5,635 nt of DNA, taken from contig URQR01000135.1 of NCBI GenBank assembly GCA_900550065.1, positions 1 to 5,635 on the forward strand, given 5' to 3'. The DNA is from an uncultured Eubacteriales bacterium (GTDB lineage: Bacteria; Bacillota; Clostridia; UBA1381; UMGS1253). The translations under genes and the position numbers were made by a program. The notes under the pieces are model-generated. The model was not told the DNA's origin and made no database searches. It saw nothing but the letters and a program-made list of their open reading frames with translations. Of this stretch, positions 4,624 through 5,635 are shown one piece after another (the stretch's first letter is position 1; each line of letters starts with the position of its first letter).

Positions 4624-5514
4624 ATGGATACACAGGAGTGCAAGCTGTGCCCGCGCGGCTGTGGAGTAGACAGGCGGCGTGCGCGCGGTTTTTGCGGCGC
4701 GCCGGATGGCATAAAAATAGCGCGCGCCTCGCTCCATCAGTGGGAAGAGCCGTCTATCAGCGGGACAAACGGTTCTGGGGCTATTTTTTTCTCAGGCTGT
4801 ACGCTGCGCTGCTGCTTTTGTCAAAATTATAAAATCAGCGCGGAAGGCTTTGGACAGGAAGTGAGCGTAGAAGAGTTGTGCGAAATTATGCTTCGGCTCC
4901 AGGCACAGGGCGCACACAACATTAACTTTGTCACACCGACGCATTATGCAGATAAGATTGTGCAGGCGTTGGAGCGGATTAGGGGTGACAGGCTGACAAT
5001 TCCGACCGTCTATAACAGCTCGGGCTACGAAACGGCGGAGACGCTTGCAATGTTAAATGGCTACATCGACGTCTATCTGCCGGACTTGAAGTACATGTCG
5101 CCGGCGCTCTCCGCGCGGTATTCTTCGGCGGAGGATTATTTTTTGTTTGCGTCGAGCGCAATTACGCTGATGCAGCAGCAGACCGGCGCGCCCGCCTTCG
5201 ACCAAAAAGGGCTTTTGAAAAAGGGGACAGTGATCCGCCATATGGTGCTGCCCGGTGTATACCGTGACTCTTTGCGCTTGCTCGATTGGATTGCGGAAAA
5301 TTTTAACAACGGAGATGTTTTGCTGAGCCTAATGTGCCAGTATACACCGCAGTACCATAGCGCGCGTTTTCCGGAGCTTGACCGCAGGGTTACAACATAT
5401 GAATACAGAAAGGTTGTGGAGCGCGCGGCGCAGCTTGGTCTGCAAGGATATATGCAGGAAAGAGAAGCGGCAAGTGCGGCATATATCCCGGAATTTGATT
5501 TAAGCGGGCTGTAA
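4624..5514 (+). CDS. Radical SAM protein, COG1313 / PflX-like (pyruvate formate-lyase-activase-like)
   Basis: A 296-residue cytoplasmic iron-sulfur enzyme that should bind a 4Fe-4S cluster and cleave S-adenosylmethionine to start radical chemistry. The canonical CxxxCxxC is present as GCTLRCCFCQNY with Cys59, Cys63 and Cys66. An N-terminal cysteine block, CKLCPRGCGV (Cys6, Cys9, Cys13) followed by GFCGA (Cys24), matches the COG1313 family and may hold a second metal site. Other family blocks are HQWEEPSISG (38-47), GSGAIFFSGC (50-59), NINFVTPTHYAD (99-110), VYNSSGYE (129-136), IDVYLPDLKYMS (148-159), IRHMVLPG (204-211) and LMCQYTP (236-242). Length fits the family, so the gene is intact. The family is named for similarity to activases of glycyl radical enzymes, but its own substrate is not established and no glycyl radical enzyme is in the window. 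The related AmmeMemoRadiSam enzymes are a less likely match because the EEP and SGYE blocks fit COG1313 better. Confidence 0.9.
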   Translation: MDTQECKLCPRGCGVDRRRARGFCGAPDGIKIARASLHQWEEPSISGTNGSGAIFFSGCTLRCCFCQNYKISAEGFGQEVSVEELCEIMLRLQAQGAHNINFVTPTHYADKIVQALERIRGDRLTIPTVYNSSGYETAETLAMLNGYIDVYLPDLKYMSPALSARYSSAEDYFLFASSAITLMQQQTGAPAFDQKGLLKKGTVIRHMVLPGVYRDSLRLLDWIAENFNNGDVLLSLMCQYTPQYHSARFPELDRRVTTYEYRKVVERAAQLGLQGYMQEREAASAAYIPEFDLSGL

Positions 5515-5527
5515 AACAAAGTATGGA

Positions 5528-5556
5528 TTGCATTTTTATAGAATAAATGATATACT
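5528..5556 (+). promoter_or_regulatory. Promoter of a gene beyond the right edge
   Basis: TGATATACT (5548-5556) is an extended -10 box spaced 17 bp from TTGCAT (5528-5533), a weak -35 matching only the TTG. Transcription would begin near 5563, giving a leader of at least 70 bases that runs off the window. It starts only 14 bases after the radical SAM stop codon; no hairpin terminator was found between them. Confidence 0.65.
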
Positions 5557-5590
5557 ATATGCAGGGATTTTGTTTTGCGATTGCTTACTG

Positions 5591-5613
5591 GTTTATAAAG
5601 TGTTGTTTATAAA
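5591..5613. repeat. Two copies of GTTTATAAA in the downstream leader
   Basis: GTTTATAAA occurs at 5591-5599 and 5605-5613, 14 bp apart, and each copy contains the palindrome TTTATAAA. In A/T-rich DNA this may be chance, but the pair sits between the predicted transcription start and the Shine-Dalgarno site of the next gene. Confidence 0.4.
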
Positions 5614-5626
5614 TTTTCAAATAAAG

Positions 5627-5633
5627 AAAGGGG
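5627..5633 (+). promoter_or_regulatory. Ribosome binding site for a gene starting past the window
   Basis: AAAGGGG lies at the extreme right end, 2 bases from the edge. With the promoter at 5528-5556 on the same strand, a plus-strand gene is expected to start within about 10 bases beyond the window. Confidence 0.6.
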
Positions 5634-5635
5634 TA

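Noticed and set aside
1..5635. Mobile element, CRISPR array, tRNA or rRNA
   Set aside because: No transposase-like protein, terminal repeats with target duplications, regularly spaced repeats, cloverleaf signatures or conserved rRNA segments were seen on either strand.

Overview
The window looks like ordinary chromosomal DNA from a low-to-mid GC, Gram-positive Firmicute, most likely a Clostridia-type anaerobe. The evidence is strong purine-rich Shine-Dalgarno sites, sigma-A-type promoters with TG-extended -10 boxes, GTG and TTG start codons, short intergenic gaps with hairpin/T-tract terminators, and one lipoprotein with a Firmicute-style signal peptide. The genus cannot be named from the sequence alone. 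No rRNA, tRNA, CRISPR array, insertion sequence or phage gene was seen.

Layout, left to right. Bases 1-148 hold the probable tail of an upstream gene and two hairpins, the second with a T-rich tract that abuts the next promoter. A HAD subfamily IB phosphatase (217-798, GTG start) has its own promoter and a clear terminator. A GNAT acetyltransferase of the SSAT-like type (976-1449, TTG start) follows, with its own promoter carrying a 14-bp direct repeat. About 80 bp downstream is a 503-residue NhaC-family Na+/H+ antiporter (1530-3041), probably co-transcribed with it and closed by a strong terminator. A second, unrelated GNAT acetyltransferase (3123-3584, TTG start) comes next. It ends 2 bp from the end of a convergent gene for a lipoprotein with a ComEC-type metallo-beta-lactamase domain (4456-3587, minus strand). 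That gene is divergent from a COG1313/PflX-like radical SAM protein (4624-5514). The window ends with a promoter and a Shine-Dalgarno sequence for a gene starting just beyond the right edge.

How the genes fit together: they do not form one pathway. The antiporter works in ion/pH homeostasis. The acetyltransferases and the phosphatase act on unidentified small molecules or proteins. The lipoprotein is an exported metallohydrolase, possibly a nuclease. The radical SAM protein resembles glycyl-radical-enzyme activases, but no partner enzyme is in view.

The main corrections to naive gene calling are the starts. The HAD, first GNAT, MBL lipoprotein and radical SAM reading frames all extend upstream of their Shine-Dalgarno site, and in the first three the longest version runs into or through the predicted promoter. 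The most unusual structure is a near-perfect 23-bp inverted repeat (4536-4586) between the divergent lipoprotein and radical SAM genes. Its left arm contains a predicted extended -10 promoter, and its single arm mismatch is the G of that TG motif. No clearly new multi-gene system is evident.
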